This document shows positions 22,596 through 22,780 of a stretch of 22,780 nucleotides of DNA, one piece after another. The notes below the pieces were generated by a model that saw only the letters and a program-made list of their open reading frames with translations, made no database searches and was not told where the DNA came from. Positions within the stretch are counted from its first letter, which is position 1, and each line of letters opens with the position of its first letter. The DNA comes from CAZADH01 sp964483805 (GTDB taxonomy: Bacteria; Muiribacteriota; Ozemobacteria; Ozemobacterales; Ozemobacteraceae): contig CAZADH010000076.1 in assembly GCA_964483805.1 (NCBI GenBank), forward strand, positions 1-22,780. The letters are read 5' to 3'. Both the position numbers and the translations under genes were made by a program.

Positions 22596-22780
22596 TGCAC
22601 CGTCGACCTGTGCCCACCGATCCCGCGGCCTGGTTCCAGGCCTTCGTCGGCCTGACCGCCGGTATACAGGTCGCGAACCGTGACCTGGACGGGGCAACCA
22701 CAGGTGAGGACGGCACCAAAGCGGCCCCGACCTTCATCGTCCCCCGAGGCACGCGGGCCCTCTCGGTCACCGGCGCGACG
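22595..22780 (+). CDS. N-terminal fragment of an unrecognised protein
   Basis: An open frame runs from ATG 22595 to the right edge (62 codons). The visible sequence starts MHRRPVPTDPAAWFQAF, continues VGLTAGIQVANRDLDGATTG and reaches IVPRGTRALSVTGAT. GGGAG (22579-22583) lies 11 bases upstream. A further in-frame ATG at 22541 would add 18 residues. I do not recognise the family. The position after pilB would suit a pilus-related gene, but nothing in the fragment proves it. Confidence 0.5.
   Translation, partial: MHRRPVPTDPAAWFQAFVGLTAGIQVANRDLDGATTGEDGTKAAPTFIVPRGTRALSVTGAT

Noticed and set aside
22595..22780. CpaB-like reading of the right-edge fragment from VPRGTRALSV
   Set aside because: The match is ten residues long and sits too close to the N-terminus for CpaB; there is not enough sequence to assign it.
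1..22780. tRNA, rRNA, CRISPR arrays, intact transposases and replication origins
   Set aside because: I looked for cloverleaf-like segments, regular spacer-repeat arrays, transposase motifs and DnaA-box clusters and saw none I could support.

Overview
The window is 22.8 kb of GC-rich (roughly 60-65% by eye), densely coded bacterial DNA. An Omp85-like outer-membrane barrel with a signal peptide, a type IV pilus or type II secretion ATPase and a transmembrane chemoreceptor point to a double-membraned, probably uncultured bacterium. I cannot name the phylum from the sequence. A run of 10 N inside one gene shows that this is a scaffolded draft assembly.

Layout. (1) 1-1560: the tail of an unrecognised gene, a pair of mobile-element-like repeats, rsmE (16S rRNA m3U1498 methyltransferase) and a small membrane-anchored protein. 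(2) 1590-5084: dnaE, the replicative polymerase alpha subunit, with an apparently intact PHP domain. (3) 5137-12425: a tightly packed and partly overlapping five-gene unit. It encodes a large secreted protein (degenerate peptidase-MA-like domain, propeller-like middle, Omp85-like barrel), a thioredoxin-reductase-like flavoprotein, a secreted phosphodiester-glycosidase-family protein, a YgiQ-family radical SAM protein and a GNAT acetyltransferase. (4) 12508-14692: a minus-strand TerB plus J-like protein, a divergent secreted DUF2993-like protein, and a HicB/HicA-type toxin-antitoxin pair whose toxin gene carries a frameshift. (5) 14798-17904: ppdK (pyruvate, phosphate dikinase) with its own promoter, followed by a 400-base non-coding stretch with strong palindromes that look like REP-type repeats. 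(6) 18082-22468: nusB with a large internal insertion, a chemoreceptor fused to a C-terminal PilZ domain, and pilB/gspE. A new gene starts at the right edge.

The housekeeping genes (rsmE, dnaE, nusB, ppdK) are ordinary in function. The more interesting material is as follows. The single-chain protease-like/propeller/barrel protein heads a translationally coupled operon. A chemoreceptor with a predicted c-di-GMP-binding PilZ domain sits directly before the pilus ATPase, and its best ribosome-binding site points to an ATC codon. The heptamer GTATTGC/GCAATAC occurs 12 times, in all reading frames and both orientations, far above what base composition predicts. That resembles a genome-wide signal such as an uptake or architecture motif.
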